Below, piece by piece: positions 1 to 8,835 of a stretch of DNA of 64,000 bases. A program made the position numbers and the translations under genes. The stretch comes from Halomonas sp. THAF5a (GTDB lineage: Bacteria; Pseudomonadota; Gammaproteobacteria; Pseudomonadales; Halomonadaceae): contig NZ_CP045417.1 of assembly GCF_009363755.1 (NCBI RefSeq), positions 1,674,001 through 1,738,000 of the forward strand, given 5' to 3'. The notes beneath the pieces were generated by a model. The model did no database searches, was not told the origin of the DNA, and saw only the letters and a program-made list of their open reading frames with translations. Each line of letters opens with the position of its first letter. The first letter of the stretch is position 1.

Positions 1-46
1 AAAGTGGCCAGCGTGTCTTTCCCGTCCTCTTCCGAAGGGGAAGCTG

Positions 47-1183
47 ATGCGTACCCTGGTGGTGGTGCGTTCCCTCAAGATGGGGGGGATGGAGCGTGTC
101 GCGGTGAACCTGGCCGATGCCTTCGCCGAGGCCGGCCATGAGAGCCACTTGCTCAGCCTGCGCCAGGTGGACAGGCCGCTGGCGCCGGAGCACCCGAAGG
201 TGCAGCAGCATGCCCTGGCCCTGCGCTGGTGGAGCCGGCTGACCGGGGTTGGGCTCGTGCTGGAGTTGCTGGCACGGCTGTTCTTGAACCCCCTGGTCAA
301 GCGTTCCCTGTTTCTCGGTACCGGTATCATGGGCGGCGTGGTCTTCCGACTCTGGCTCAAGGCCTTCGAGCGTCGCCACGGCCGAGTTGATCGCATCATC
401 TTTCGGGGTGTCGGCACCTTCGAACTGGTCTGGAGCTTTCGCGATGCGCGCGGGCGCTACGTGCTGGAAAACATCCTTCATGTGGATGAAGCCAACTGGC
501 GTCGTCGGCTCTTTGCGCATTGCCTCTACCATCGGCGCCATCTGGTGACCGTCTCCGAGGGCGTCGCCGATAGCACGCGTGAGGCCATGCAGGTCTGGCA
601 CTTCGAGCCGGCCTCGCTGAACGTGATTCCTAACCCCTGTCCGCTCGCGGGCATTCGCCGGCAGATGGTCGAGCCGGAGCCCGATCTCCCCGACGGGCCC
701 TATATCGTCAATGTGGCCCGGCTGGTGCCGGCCAAGGACCAGGCGCTGCTGCTCAGGGCCTATGCGCGCTCGCAAGTGACACTGCCGCTGGTACTGGTCG
801 GCGACGGGCAGGAGCGAGGTCGTTTAGAGGCGTTGGCGAAGGAGTTGGGTATCGCCGAGCGCGTGATCTTCGCCGGCCAGCGCAGCAACCCCTATCCCTG
901 GATGCGCCATGCGAGGCTCTTCGTGCTCAGTTCGCGCTTCGAGGGCATGGGCATCGTGCTGTTCGAGGCCATGGCCTGTGGCACGCCGGTGCTCAGCGTC
1001 GACTGCCCCGGGGGCATCCGCACGATCCTGAAGGGTGAGTTGGAGGAGTGCGTGGTACCCCATGACGAGGCCGGTCTGGCGGCGGGCATCCAGCAGGCCC
1101 TGGAGGGCGAGAAGCCGGCGGTGAAAGAAGCGTGGCTAGACGACTTCCGGCCGGAGGTGGTGGCGGCGCGATTCCTGCAGTGA
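47..1183 (+). CDS. Glycosyltransferase family 4 (GT-B fold)
   Basis: 378 aa. Predicted retaining GT4 enzyme that transfers a sugar from a nucleotide donor during surface-glycan assembly at the inner membrane. The N-terminal half begins with MRTLVVVRSLKMGGMERVAV, the usual glycine-rich opening of GT4 proteins. The C-terminal half has NVARLVPAKDQ (about 222-232), the VGDG loop (251-254) and an EX7E motif (EGMGIVLFE, 299-307) followed by ACGTPVLSVDCPGG, which bind the donor. An A/G-rich Shine-Dalgarno stretch (GAAGGGGAAG) precedes the ATG. It is the first of several glycosyltransferases in the locus; donor and acceptor cannot be told from sequence. Confidence 0.85.
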   Translation: MRTLVVVRSLKMGGMERVAVNLADAFAEAGHESHLLSLRQVDRPLAPEHPKVQQHALALRWWSRLTGVGLVLELLARLFLNPLVKRSLFLGTGIMGGVVFRLWLKAFERRHGRVDRIIFRGVGTFELVWSFRDARGRYVLENILHVDEANWRRRLFAHCLYHRRHLVTVSEGVADSTREAMQVWHFEPASLNVIPNPCPLAGIRRQMVEPEPDLPDGPYIVNVARLVPAKDQALLLRAYARSQVTLPLVLVGDGQERGRLEALAKELGIAERVIFAGQRSNPYPWMRHARLFVLSSRFEGMGIVLFEAMACGTPVLSVDCPGGIRTILKGELEECVVPHDEAGLAAGIQQALEGEKPAVKEAWLDDFRPEVVAARFLQ

Positions 1184-1300
1184 TTCGAGTGAGCGGGAGC
1201 GAAGGCTCGTCGGAATCAGCCTGTCGAGCTACCCGTGAGAGACGAATACGCGATGACGGCATGATGTTAGTTTGCTAATATCCTGCTCCTGTTCGAGAGA

Positions 1301-2197
1301 GTGGCCTTTTTCAGCATGCAGCGTGTATCCGACGCCGATAAGCGTGTTCCCGTCGCCCCCGCCGGCGATCCGGCCTTTGACCCGCTCTACGATCGGCGGA
1401 TGTTCTGGCCGGTACAGCGCGCCCGACTCCAGGTGGCACTGCGTGACGGTGCAATAGAAAACCTCGTGTTGCCGCTGGAGAGTGGGCTTTTCAGGCTGTG
1501 GCACCGTGAAATGCCCGGTGCGGATTGGGTGGAGCGAAAGGGCCTGCCTCGTCGCGTCGTGGAAGAACAGCTGGGAGATGGCCTGGTGCTGCACGTCGAT
1601 CCCCGGGCGCTGATTCGCAGTACGCACTGGCGCGGCTATGCCAAACGCTTGAGGCCTTCATCCTCGGCCTTCATCTGGGATGGGGAGTGGGATCTCAGGC
1701 GGGGCCACCTTCTCCACAGTTCCCGATATCGTTTCATCAGCGACCTCGACGACCATCGTGACGATCTGCGCGAGACCGAGCGCTTTCGTGAACTGAAAGC
1801 GCGCCTGGACGCCGGTCGGCCATGGTCGTCTCACCAACAGGGCATCCTGTTGGATTCCGAACACCGCATCCTCACCTACCTGCGCGTCTACCTGAGCTTT
1901 CTCGATGACATGGCGGCGCGCGGCTTCGATGCCGGTCGCGGCAAGGACCAGCTCGGGGTGGCGGTTAGTCGTGAAGGGCGACTGATCAAGATCAATCGTG
2001 GTCTGCATCGGCTGGCCATGGCGCAGCGGCTTGGCCTCCCCTCGGTGCCAGTGGTAGTCAAGGCGGTGCACCGGGAGTGGTGGGAAACCGTCACGAAGGG
2101 GGCTACTGGGAACAAGGCGCTGGCGCGTTTCAGGGCCGCCCTGGCCGAGTGTCTTCCCGAGACCGGGCCCGGGCCGCTGGATCCCGAGCCTCGCTGA
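1301..2197 (+). CDS. Hypothetical protein with a ParB-like C-terminal motif, polysaccharide-locus associated
   Basis: 298 aa from a GTG start; an in-frame ATG at 1316 is an alternative, and neither has a well-spaced ribosome binding site. No signal peptide or membrane segment is visible. Around residues 222-265 the pattern GRLIKINRGLHRLAMAQRLG followed by LPSVPV and a VHREWW tail resembles the ParB/sulfiredoxin-like G-x-HR-x-A core. The same arrangement occurs in the product of 22766-23626, so the two may be distant relatives kept in the same glycan locus. It lies between a GT4 gene and an insertion sequence. Function unknown; a role in polysaccharide synthesis is inferred only from position. 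Confidence 0.6.
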   Translation: MAFFSMQRVSDADKRVPVAPAGDPAFDPLYDRRMFWPVQRARLQVALRDGAIENLVLPLESGLFRLWHREMPGADWVERKGLPRRVVEEQLGDGLVLHVDPRALIRSTHWRGYAKRLRPSSSAFIWDGEWDLRRGHLLHSSRYRFISDLDDHRDDLRETERFRELKARLDAGRPWSSHQQGILLDSEHRILTYLRVYLSFLDDMAARGFDAGRGKDQLGVAVSREGRLIKINRGLHRLAMAQRLGLPSVPVVVKAVHREWWETVTKGATGNKALARFRAALAECLPETGPGPLDPEPR

Positions 2198-2244
2198 CGC
2201 TTCGTTGCCAGGTAGATCGTGTTTTGAAAGAAATGGCCTAGCGG

Positions 2245-2290
2245 AAGGAGAAGCCCAATTAACCTGCAAGACTTCAAGGCGATCATTCAG
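2245..2290 (+). pseudogene. Severed 5' end of the acetyltransferase gene, with an ATT start codon
   Basis: A strong Shine-Dalgarno AAGGAG (2245-2250) sits 7 nt before ATT at 2258, which opens the reading frame INLQDFKAIIQ and ends at 2290. The IS begins at 2291 with TGA, an immediate stop. Joining codon 2288-2290 (CAG, the duplicated target) to 3563 restores one continuous frame into the acetyltransferase (QDFKAIIQEEAFKPGQRW). There is no ATG, GTG or TTG in that frame between the stop at 2225 and 2258, so either ATT is the native initiator or an ATG has mutated. Confidence 0.7.
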
Positions 2291-2356
2291 TGAAGTGGAC
2301 CCCGGAATTCGGACCAGGCGCTAAGCTCTGATCAGACCGACCAGGAGAGCCTGATC

Positions 2357-2644
2357 ATGAGCAGGAAACGTCGACAGTACAGCAGTGAGTTCAAGGCCAA
2401 AGTAGCCCTCGCCGCCCTCAAGGGCGATCAGACCACGTCGGAGATCGCGGCCCGCTTCGAGATCCATCCGACCATGGTGAGCCAGTGGAAACGCGAGCTG
2501 CTGGACAATGCCACCGGCGTCTTCGAGAACAAGAGTGCCGGCAAGGCTGTCCAGAAGACCCAGGAGGAGATCGACACGCTCTACCGCGAGATCGGCAAGC
2601 TGACGGTGGAACGTGATTTTTTGTCACGCAGGCTCGATCGTTGA
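2357..2644 (+). CDS. IS3-family transposase OrfA (HTH protein)
   Basis: 95 aa. DNA-binding subunit of the element: a basic N-terminus (MSRKRRQYSSEFKAKVALAA) and a helix-turn-helix (TTSEIAARFEIHPTMVSQWK, about 27-46), followed by a heptad-rich leucine-zipper-like tail (EEIDTLYREIGKLTVERDFL). Its last codons contain the slippery sequence T-TTT-TTG (2617-2623), where -1 slippage would fuse it to OrfB and make the active OrfAB transposase. The stop codon (2642-2644) overlaps the OrfB start region. Confidence 0.92.
   Translation: MSRKRRQYSSEFKAKVALAALKGDQTTSEIAARFEIHPTMVSQWKRELLDNATGVFENKSAGKAVQKTQEEIDTLYREIGKLTVERDFLSRRLDR
2617..2623 (+). promoter_or_regulatory. Programmed -1 frameshift heptamer T TTT TTG
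   Basis: In the OrfA frame the codons read GAT-TTT-TTG, so the sequence has the canonical X-XXY-YYZ arrangement. OrfB lies in the -1 frame, and a ribosome slipping here would continue through V-T-Q-A-R-S-L-S-R into OrfB. IS3-family elements normally make the OrfAB transposase by this route, usually on an A-rich heptamer; a U-rich one is less common. Confidence 0.7.
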
Positions 2645-3492
2645 GCCGGGCCCAGCGCCTGGCACTGGTCGAGCCGCAGGCGCCCGACATCAGCCTCCGG
2701 CGTCAGTGCCAGCTGCTCGGTATCAGTCGTTCCTCGATGTACTACCAGCGCAAGGCGCTACGGGCCTATGACCTGGAGCTAATGCGCCTGATCGACGAGG
2801 AACACCTGCGCACACCGGTCTATGGATCACGACGGATGACGGCCTATCTCAATCGTTTGGGACACGCGGTGAACCGCAAGCGCGTTCAGCGACTGATGCG
2901 CCAGATGGGCCTACAGGCCGTCTATCCGAAGCCATGCACCAGCCGGCCGGGCGAGGGTCATCGGATCTATCCCTACCTACTGCGGGGCCGAGTCATCGAC
3001 CGCCCCAATCAAGTGTGGGCGACCGATGTAACCTACATCCCACTGGCACGCGGGTTCATGTACCTGGTGGCCATCATGGACTGGCACAGCCGCCGTGTGC
3101 TGGCCTGGCGAGTCTCCAACACCCTAGATGCGGACTTCTGCGTCGATGCCCTGGAGGAGGCCCTGGCGTGCCATGGAGCGCCGGAGATATTCAACACGGA
3201 TCAAGGCTGTCAGTTCACCAGCCATGCGTTCACCGAGGTGCTGGAAGCCCATGATGTCCGGATCAGCATGGACGGCAAGGGCTGTTACCAGGACAACATA
3301 TTCGTGGAACGGCTCTGGCGCAGCGTGAAGTATGAGTGCGTCTACCTGAAAGCCTTCAAGGACGGGGCTCAGCTGAAACAGGAGCTGGGCCGCTACTTCA
3401 CCTGGTACAACCAGGAGCGGCCTCACCAGGGACTGGACGATGCGACACCCGATGAGCTGTATTTCCCTCAACCACTGAACAAGGTGGCCTGA
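2641..3492 (+). CDS. IS3-family transposase OrfB (DDE integrase core)
   Basis: 283 aa counted from TTG at 2641, which overlaps the OrfA stop; in practice it is probably made mainly as an OrfAB fusion by -1 frameshifting. It contains the HTH_21 region (YGSRRMTAYLNRLGHAVNRK) and an rve-type catalytic core with the DDE triad in ATDVTYIP, NTDQGCQFTS and VERLWRSVKYE, ending in TWYNQERPHQGLDDATPDE. Full length with all three acidic residues, so probably functional. Confidence 0.92.
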   Translation: MSRAQRLALVEPQAPDISLRRQCQLLGISRSSMYYQRKALRAYDLELMRLIDEEHLRTPVYGSRRMTAYLNRLGHAVNRKRVQRLMRQMGLQAVYPKPCTSRPGEGHRIYPYLLRGRVIDRPNQVWATDVTYIPLARGFMYLVAIMDWHSRRVLAWRVSNTLDADFCVDALEEALACHGAPEIFNTDQGCQFTSHAFTEVLEAHDVRISMDGKGCYQDNIFVERLWRSVKYECVYLKAFKDGAQLKQELGRYFTWYNQERPHQGLDDATPDELYFPQPLNKVA

Positions 3493-3544
3493 CGCCGATG
3501 ATGACCCGATCCGAGCTTAGATAGCCTGTCAGGTGGTCCAAGGA

Positions 3545-4084
3545 ATGGGGTCCACTTCACAGGAAGAGGCCTTCAAGCCTGGTCAGCGCTGGTCCTGGTG
3601 GCGTCTCTTGCGGCATGTGTGCGCAGGCAAGCCAGCCGTTCGGGTCGCGACGCGTCTTCGCTTGGCGCAGTGGCTGCAGCATTCGGGGGCTCGAGGGGTG
3701 GCGCGGTGGATGTTCCAGGGGCTTGCCATGCGGTTCGGGGTCTACGTGGGGCCCAGGAGCGTCCTGGGAGCCGGAGTGCACTTTTCGCACCCGACGTCGG
3801 TGGTGATCGGTGACCGTCTGGTACTGGGCGAGCGCTGCCGGCTCTATCAGCAGGTAACCTTGGCCGGCGCCCCTGAGGGCGAAAAAGCGTTCCCGCGCCT
3901 GGGAAACGACGTTGTCGTTTATCCCGGTGCCAAGGTGATCGGCGAGGGGCGGGTCGGCAACAACGTGGTCATCGGTGCCAATGCCGTCGTGAATCGAGCT
4001 TTCGGCGACAATGTGGTGTTGGCCGGGGTGCCGGCACGTATCGTCAAGCGGCTCGACGCGGGAAGCGAGTCAGCTGCAACTTAG
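3545..4084 (+). CDS. Serine acetyltransferase-like hexapeptide O-acetyltransferase, N-terminus replaced by IS sequence
   Basis: About 179 aa from ATG 3545, which lies inside the right inverted repeat of the IS; a GTG at 3533 is also in frame. Left-handed beta-helix acetyltransferase of the CysE type found in exopolysaccharide loci: hexapeptide turns VYVGPRSVLGAGVHFSHPTS, VVIGDRLVLGERC, a catalytic-type H in GVHFSH, and a C-terminal NVVLAGVPARIVKRL. The likely role is acetyl transfer to a sugar, with acetyl-CoA as donor. The IS removed the native start and 11 codons, but the catalytic body is intact. Translation from within the IS end is possible, though ATG 3545 has a poorly spaced AAGGA directly against it. 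Confidence 0.75.
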   Translation: MGSTSQEEAFKPGQRWSWWRLLRHVCAGKPAVRVATRLRLAQWLQHSGARGVARWMFQGLAMRFGVYVGPRSVLGAGVHFSHPTSVVIGDRLVLGERCRLYQQVTLAGAPEGEKAFPRLGNDVVVYPGAKVIGEGRVGNNVVIGANAVVNRAFGDNVVLAGVPARIVKRLDAGSESAAT

Positions 4085-4788
4085 GCTATAGGCCATAGAT
4101 CGCGCAGCAGCGTTTCGGCCTGCCGCCGATAGGTTTCCCCCCTGAGCTTGTTCACCGTCAACGATCGCTGAAGCGCCGGCCACTGGTCGGCGCTTTTCGT
4201 TGGCAGCCGACGCACGTGGGCATCGATCCAGAGAATCCCGCCGTGCTCGTCGAGCAGCAGGTTGTTGTAGTGCAGGTCTCGGTGCACGTAGCCGGCGCGG
4301 GCGAGCCGGGCCACGTCCCGACACAAGCGCTCGAGGAAGGCGAGACGCCCCGGTTCGTCGAGTTCCTCGAAGACCTCGCCGCCGGGCCGCGCGGTCTGCA
4401 TATGCTCCATCAGCAACAACGAGCCGTTGCGGTTGCCGGGGTTGAGCGAGATTCCCCAGCCATGGCAGCGGGGCGTGGCGAGGCCGGCGCGGCGCAGGAC
4501 CTGCAGGCTGAGATACTCCTTGCGGGCGTCGGACTGGCCCAGCCAGCGCTTCTCGAGGTAATCCCTCAGGAGCCACTTGAAGGGTGCTTCTCGCTTGTTG
4601 AACTTGTCCGGCACCACCTTGGCGAGGATCCGCCGGTTCTGCGAGACGTAGAAGCGGCTGCTGCCCACAGCCTCGAAGGCCTGGGTGGTCGTGGTGCTGG
4701 AGAGGGCGAGCCTGTCCGGCAGGCCGTTCGGGTGGACGACCAGATAACGGCGGCGCCTGTCATTGAAGGGGATATCCAGCAGTTTCAC
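4081..4788 (-). CDS. Lipopolysaccharide kinase-like protein (WaaP/InaA-type kinase fold)
   Basis: 235 aa from a GTG at 4788. Protein-kinase-like fold as in Kdo/heptose kinases: a nucleotide-binding lobe with K57 (ILAKVV), LLLMEHM at the hinge (about 124-130), the catalytic loop HRDLHYNNLL (169-178) with D171 and N175, and the metal-binding LWIDA (D189). It probably phosphorylates a sugar of LPS core or another surface glycan on the cytoplasmic face. It lies 26 bp downstream of a GT4 gene on the same strand, so the two are likely co-transcribed. Its 3' end overlaps the acetyltransferase 3' end by 4 bp, tail to tail. Confidence 0.75.
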   Translation of the reverse strand: MKLLDIPFNDRRRRYLVVHPNGLPDRLALSSTTTTQAFEAVGSSRFYVSQNRRILAKVVPDKFNKREAPFKWLLRDYLEKRWLGQSDARKEYLSLQVLRRAGLATPRCHGWGISLNPGNRNGSLLLMEHMQTARPGGEVFEELDEPGRLAFLERLCRDVARLARAGYVHRDLHYNNLLLDEHGGILWIDAHVRRLPTKSADQWPALQRSLTVNKLRGETYRRQAETLLRDLWPIA

Positions 4789-4814
4789 GTCAGATCCCGA
4801 TGATGGGCTATTGA

Positions 4815-5882
4815 TCACAGCGCCTCGAACTGGGGCAGCACGCTTTCCTTGAGGAACTGCCGGTAGTGGCGCTCCTCGATCTCGACCGGGGCCTGGTTCA
4901 TGCGCGCGATCGCATCGGCCAGGCCCTTTTCGTTCTCGGGGGCGACAAGGAAATCGGCCAGCTCCTGGGTCAGGATCTCCCGCGGGCCGCTGGGGCAGTC
5001 CACGCTGATCACCGGGGTATGCAGCAGCAAGGCCTCGATGAGCACCCGGGGGAGCCCCTCGGCGTCGGAGGCGAGGAGCATCGCCTTGGCGCTCGAGATA
5101 CAGGGGTAGGGGTTGTGATGATAGCCGGCGAGGGTCACCCGGTCGGCCAGGCCGAGCTCGACGATCTGCTTTCGGATGGCGGCCTCGTGCTCCGGCTTGC
5201 CCTTGCCCATGATGATCAACGGCGTGGCGACGCCGCTCTCGGCGTAGGCGCGCAGCAGCCGGTCGTGTCGCTTGCGGGGCTCCAGGGCCGCCACGCAGAG
5301 GAAGAACTCGCCCTCGGGCAGGTCGGTGGGCTCGGCCGCCATTGCCACGAAGGGCTCGCGCTCGTAGGGGTTGTAGATGGGAATGATCCGTTTGGCCTCG
5401 AGGCCCACCACGGCTTCCAGGTTCTCCTTCACGCCCTGGGAGACGGCGATGACCTGTCGCCCGCCGTAGAAGCGGCGCATCTTCGCGAAGGCGCGCTCGC
5501 GCTGCGTCGGATCGCTGAACTTGGCCGACACGTCGGACTTCACCCAGAAATAGAGGTTGGGGTGGCGCAGATGACGGGTGATCTTGTCGCAGGAGCAGGA
5601 GATCACCACGTCGGGGCGCCAGGTCCTCAGGGCGCGGGCGATGCGCGAGGCCTGCCATTTCTCGGTCAGCACCGTGGACGTGGCCTTGGTGAAGGGGGTG
5701 ACCACGCCGAGGTTCTCGATCTCGAGGCCTTCGGGCAGGCGGTGCTCGATGCGCTCGCGCAGGGTGAAGACGATGACGTCGTGGCCGCGTTGGCGCAGCT
5801 GATCCGCCGTGTAGAGCAGCGACTTCTGGGCGCCGCCGCCGTAGAGGTCCTCGATGACGAAGGCGAAGCGTTTATGGGCCAT
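4815..5882 (-). CDS. Glycosyltransferase family 4
   Basis: 355 aa. N-terminal FVIEDLYGGGAQKSLLYTAD and a C-terminal donor-binding half with FLCVAALEPRKRHDRLLRAY, IIMGKGKPE and the EX7E motif (EGLPRVLIE), followed by LLHTPVISVDCPSGPREIL. It resembles GT4 enzymes of LPS core and capsule synthesis. It starts 116 bp from the divergent epimerase gene and is followed by the LPS-kinase-like gene, which suggests a two-gene LPS/EPS modification operon. Donor unknown. Confidence 0.85.
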   Translation of the reverse strand: MAHKRFAFVIEDLYGGGAQKSLLYTADQLRQRGHDVIVFTLRERIEHRLPEGLEIENLGVVTPFTKATSTVLTEKWQASRIARALRTWRPDVVISCSCDKITRHLRHPNLYFWVKSDVSAKFSDPTQRERAFAKMRRFYGGRQVIAVSQGVKENLEAVVGLEAKRIIPIYNPYEREPFVAMAAEPTDLPEGEFFLCVAALEPRKRHDRLLRAYAESGVATPLIIMGKGKPEHEAAIRKQIVELGLADRVTLAGYHHNPYPCISSAKAMLLASDAEGLPRVLIEALLLHTPVISVDCPSGPREILTQELADFLVAPENEKGLADAIARMNQAPVEIEERHYRQFLKESVLPQFEAL

Positions 5883-5998
5883 GGAGATCTCGTGGCAAAA
5901 AATCTGCGCAAGGCTACCACACTGTGCCTGAGAAGTGGCGGGACGCGGCCATGAGAGGATTGCGTTACAATCCCGCCCGGCGCCATCAAGGAATTACC

Positions 5999-7006
5999 AT
6001 GAAGCTCTTAATCACCGGCCTGGCCGGGTTCATCGGCCATGCCGTGGCCCGGCGGCTCTCCGGGCAGGGCCACGAGATCGTCGGGATCGACAATCTCAAC
6101 CCTTATTACGATGTCTCGCTCAAGCAGGCCCGCCTCGATGATCTGGCGGGCTGCGACGACGTGCGATTCATCACGCTGGACCTGGCCGATCGCGAGGGCA
6201 TGGCCGCGCTGTTCGCCGAGCACCGCTTCGACCGGGTGATCCACCTCGCAGCCCAGGCGGGTGTGCGCTACTCCCTGGAGAACCCCCACGTCTACGCCGA
6301 CAGCAATTTGATCGGGCACCTGAACGTGCTCGAGGGGTGTCGACACACCGGCGTGGGGCATCTGGTCTACGCCTCCTCGAGCTCGGTGTATGGCATGAAC
6401 GAGCAGGTGCCCTTCGCCACCGGGGACGGCGTGGACCATCCCATCAGCCTCTACGCGGCCACCAAGAAGGCCAACGAGCTGATGGCGCACACCTATTCCC
6501 ATCTCTATGGCCTGCCGACCACCGGGCTTCGCTTTTTCACGGTCTACGGGCCCTGGGGCCGACCCGACATGGCCATGTTCAAGTTCACCCGCGCGATCCT
6601 GGCCGGCGAGCCGATCCAGGTCTACAACCACGGCGACATGGAGCGCGACTTTACCTACATCGACGATATCGTCGAAGGGGTCGTGCGCGTGCTCGACGTC
6701 ATTCCCCAGGCCGACCCGCAGTGGCGGGCCAGCGACGACGGTCCGGACAGTTCCAGCGCGCCCTATGCGCTCTACAATATCGGTCATGGCAGTCCGGTGT
6801 CGCTGATGGCCTTCGTGCGCGCCGTGGAGGCCGCCACCGGCCGTGAGGCGATCTGCGACTTCCAGCCCATGCAGCCGGGCGACGTGCCGCGCACCTGGGC
6901 CGATACCGAGGCGCTCTTCCAGGCGACGGGGTACCGCCCGCGGGTCGGCGTTGAGGAGGGCGTCAGCAAGTTCGTGGCGTGGTATCGCGGGTTCTATGGG
7001 GTGTAG
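5999..7006 (+). CDS. UDP-glucuronate 4-epimerase-type NAD-dependent epimerase
   Basis: 335 aa. Extended SDR epimerase: the NAD motif is GLAGFIG (7-13), then GIDNLNPYYD (29-38) typical of UDP-GlcA C4-epimerases, a catalytic Ser in ASSSSVYG (125-132) and Y152xxxK156 (LYAATKKAN). The family interconverts UDP-glucuronate and UDP-galacturonate, which fits the ugd gene just downstream. The start at 5999 is preferred over an upstream in-frame start because CAAGGA precedes it by 6 nt and the Rossmann strand begins there. A possible -10 (TACAAT) lies just upstream near 5966. Confidence 0.88.
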   Translation: MKLLITGLAGFIGHAVARRLSGQGHEIVGIDNLNPYYDVSLKQARLDDLAGCDDVRFITLDLADREGMAALFAEHRFDRVIHLAAQAGVRYSLENPHVYADSNLIGHLNVLEGCRHTGVGHLVYASSSSVYGMNEQVPFATGDGVDHPISLYAATKKANELMAHTYSHLYGLPTTGLRFFTVYGPWGRPDMAMFKFTRAILAGEPIQVYNHGDMERDFTYIDDIVEGVVRVLDVIPQADPQWRASDDGPDSSSAPYALYNIGHGSPVSLMAFVRAVEAATGREAICDFQPMQPGDVPRTWADTEALFQATGYRPRVGVEEGVSKFVAWYRGFYGV

Positions 7007-7469
7007 GACCGGTGTGGGAGAATGTGGGGTTATCGCTGGAGTTGGGTGAGTCGGGGGTGAGGAGTTGGTCGCTTGTAAAAGGCCCCTGCCAACCCCACCG
7101 CCGCTGCGCGGCGGATCGCGGTGCAAGCACCGCTCCTACAATAGTTCGGTGCCCCCACAATGGTTCGGTGCACCCACAATAGTTTGGTGCCCCCACAATG
7201 GTTCGGTGCACCCACAATAGTTTGGTGCCCTTTGTGGGAGCGACGCTTGCGTCGCGATGGCGCCGGAGGCGCCCGGCCAACCCCACCGTCGCTGCGCGGC
7301 GGATCGCGGTGCGAGCACCGCTCCTACAGGGATGGTGCGGTGCCGGTTCGACCGCCGCTTCGCGGCGAATCGCGACGCGAGCGTCGCTCCTACAGGGGGT
7401 GAGTCCCACTGGATGCGGGCGTCGCTATGACAAGATTTGATGACATCAGGATAGGTCAGGAGACAGGGA
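7007..7469. repeat. Intergenic REP cluster with a 19-bp tandem repeat
   Basis: A 463-bp non-coding stretch. It holds several inverted GC-rich REP-type modules (GGTGCAAGCACCGCTCCTAC, GGAGCGACGCTTGCGTCGCG, GCGACGCGAGCGTCGCTCC) that can form hairpins. Between them is an array of five 19-bp units, consensus CACAATGGTTCGGTGCACC, at 7137-7231; alternate units differ in phase so that a 38-bp higher-order period is also visible. Similar modules recur at 34082-34560 and 38469-38537. No coding sequence is supported; open frames across it are repeat artefacts. The last part carries the leader of ugd. Confidence 0.8.
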
Positions 7470-8804
7470 ATGAAGATCACCATTTTTGGAACGGGGTACG
7501 TGGGCCTGGTGACCGGCACCTGCCTGGCCGACGTGGGTCATGACGTGCTCTGCGTGGATGTGGACGCGGACAAGATCGCTCGCCTGGAGGGCGGCGAGAT
7601 TCCCATCTACGAGCCTGGGCTCGAGGCCATGGTGCAGGCCAACGTGGCGGCGGGACGGCTGCGCTTCACCACCGATCCCGAGACGGCGGTGGCCTTCGGG
7701 ACCCTGCAGTTCATCGCCGTGGGCACGCCCCCTGACGAGGACGGCAGCGCCGATCTGAAGTACGTGCTGGCGGTGGCCGAGACCATCGGCCGCCACATGA
7801 ACGAGTACAAGGTGATCGTCGACAAGTCGACGGTGCCGGTCGGCACCGCCGATCGCGTGCGCGCGACGGTGGCGAGGACCCTCGAGGCTCGGGGCGAGCG
7901 CCTCGACTTCGACGTCTGCTCCAACCCGGAGTTTCTCAAGGAGGGGGCGGCCATCGAGGACTTCACCCACGGCGCGCGGATCGTCGTCGGGACCGAGTCC
8001 GAGCGGGTGAAGGGGCTGATGCGCGAGTGCTACGCCCCCTACATCCGCCAGCAGGAAAAGCTGATGTTCATGGACGTGCGGGCGGCCGAGCTGACCAAGT
8101 ACGCCGCCAACGCCATGCTGGCGACCAAGATCAGCTTCATGAACGAGATCGCCAACCTGGCCGAGCGGCTGGGCGCCGACGTGGAGCAGGTGCGCCGCGG
8201 GATCGGCTCGGATCCGCGCATCGGCTACCAGTTCATCTATCCGGGCTGCGGCTACGGCGGCTCCTGCTTCCCCAAGGACGTGCAGGCTCTGGCGCGCACC
8301 GCGGCCGACGTGGACTACCGGGCGGAGCTGCTGACTGCCGTGGAATCGGTGAACCGGCGCCAGAAGCAGACGCTGTTCGCCAAGCTCCAGCAGGCCTTCG
8401 ATGGCGACCTGGCCGGTAAGACCATCGCGCTGTGGGGCCTTGCCTTCAAGCCCAACACCGATGACATGCGCGACGCCCCGAGCCGCACCCTGATGGAGGC
8501 GCTCTGGGAGGCCGGTGGCCGCGTGCAGGCCTACGATCCGGAGGCGATGCGTGAGTGCCGCCGCCTCTACGGCGAGCGCGACGACCTGGTGCTGGTAGGC
8601 GATCGCATCCAGGCGGTGAAGGGCGCGGACGCCCTGGTGATCTGCACCGAGTGGAAAGAGTTCCGCACCCTGGACTTTGCCTGGTTGAAGCAGCAGTTGG
8701 CCATGCCGGTGGTGGTCGACGGCCGTAACCTCTTCGAACCCGAGGCGGTGAAGGCCGCCGGGCTGCTCTACTTCGCCGTGGGGCGGGGCGACTCGCTGAG
8801 CTAG
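7470..8804 (+). CDS. ugd: UDP-glucose 6-dehydrogenase
   Basis: 444 aa, the usual length for bacterial Ugd. It oxidises UDP-glucose to UDP-glucuronate with two NAD+, giving the acidic precursor used by the adjacent epimerase and for capsule or colanic-acid-like polymers. The NAD fold is [10 protein letters not shown] (7-16). [10 protein letters not shown] (118-126) and [10 protein letters not shown] (152-161) are conserved, and the catalytic Cys266 lies in [10 protein letters not shown]. The C-terminal domain has [24 protein letters not shown] about 9 nt upstream supports the ATG. Confidence 0.95.
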   Translation: MKITIFGTGYVGLVTGTCLADVGHDVLCVDVDADKIARLEGGEIPIYEPGLEAMVQANVAAGRLRFTTDPETAVAFGTLQFIAVGTPPDEDGSADLKYVLAVAETIGRHMNEYKVIVDKSTVPVGTADRVRATVARTLEARGERLDFDVCSNPEFLKEGAAIEDFTHGARIVVGTESERVKGLMRECYAPYIRQQEKLMFMDVRAAELTKYAANAMLATKISFMNEIANLAERLGADVEQVRRGIGSDPRIGYQFIYPGCGYGGSCFPKDVQALARTAADVDYRAELLTAVESVNRRQKQTLFAKLQQAFDGDLAGKTIALWGLAFKPNTDDMRDAPSRTLMEALWEAGGRVQAYDPEAMRECRRLYGERDDLVLVGDRIQAVKGADALVICTEWKEFRTLDFAWLKQQLAMPVVVDGRNLFEPEAVKAAGLLYFAVGRGDSLS

Positions 8805-8835
8805 CGTTGTCGGGCTACGGCAGGACGGGACCCGC

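Larger units (their letters stand above)
2291..3559 (+). mobile_element. Complete IS3-family insertion sequence
   Basis: 1269 bp. Terminal inverted repeats are about 26 bp with 20 matches: both ends begin TGAAGTGGACCCC and share GGACCA at positions 21-26. The element is flanked by a 3-bp direct repeat CAG (2288-2290 and 3560-3562), the expected IS3-family target duplication. It encodes OrfA and OrfB in a -1 frame relation with a slippery heptamer at 2617-2623. All parts look intact, so it is probably recent and possibly still active. It inserted after codon 11 of the serine-acetyltransferase-like gene and in the same orientation. Confidence 0.93.
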
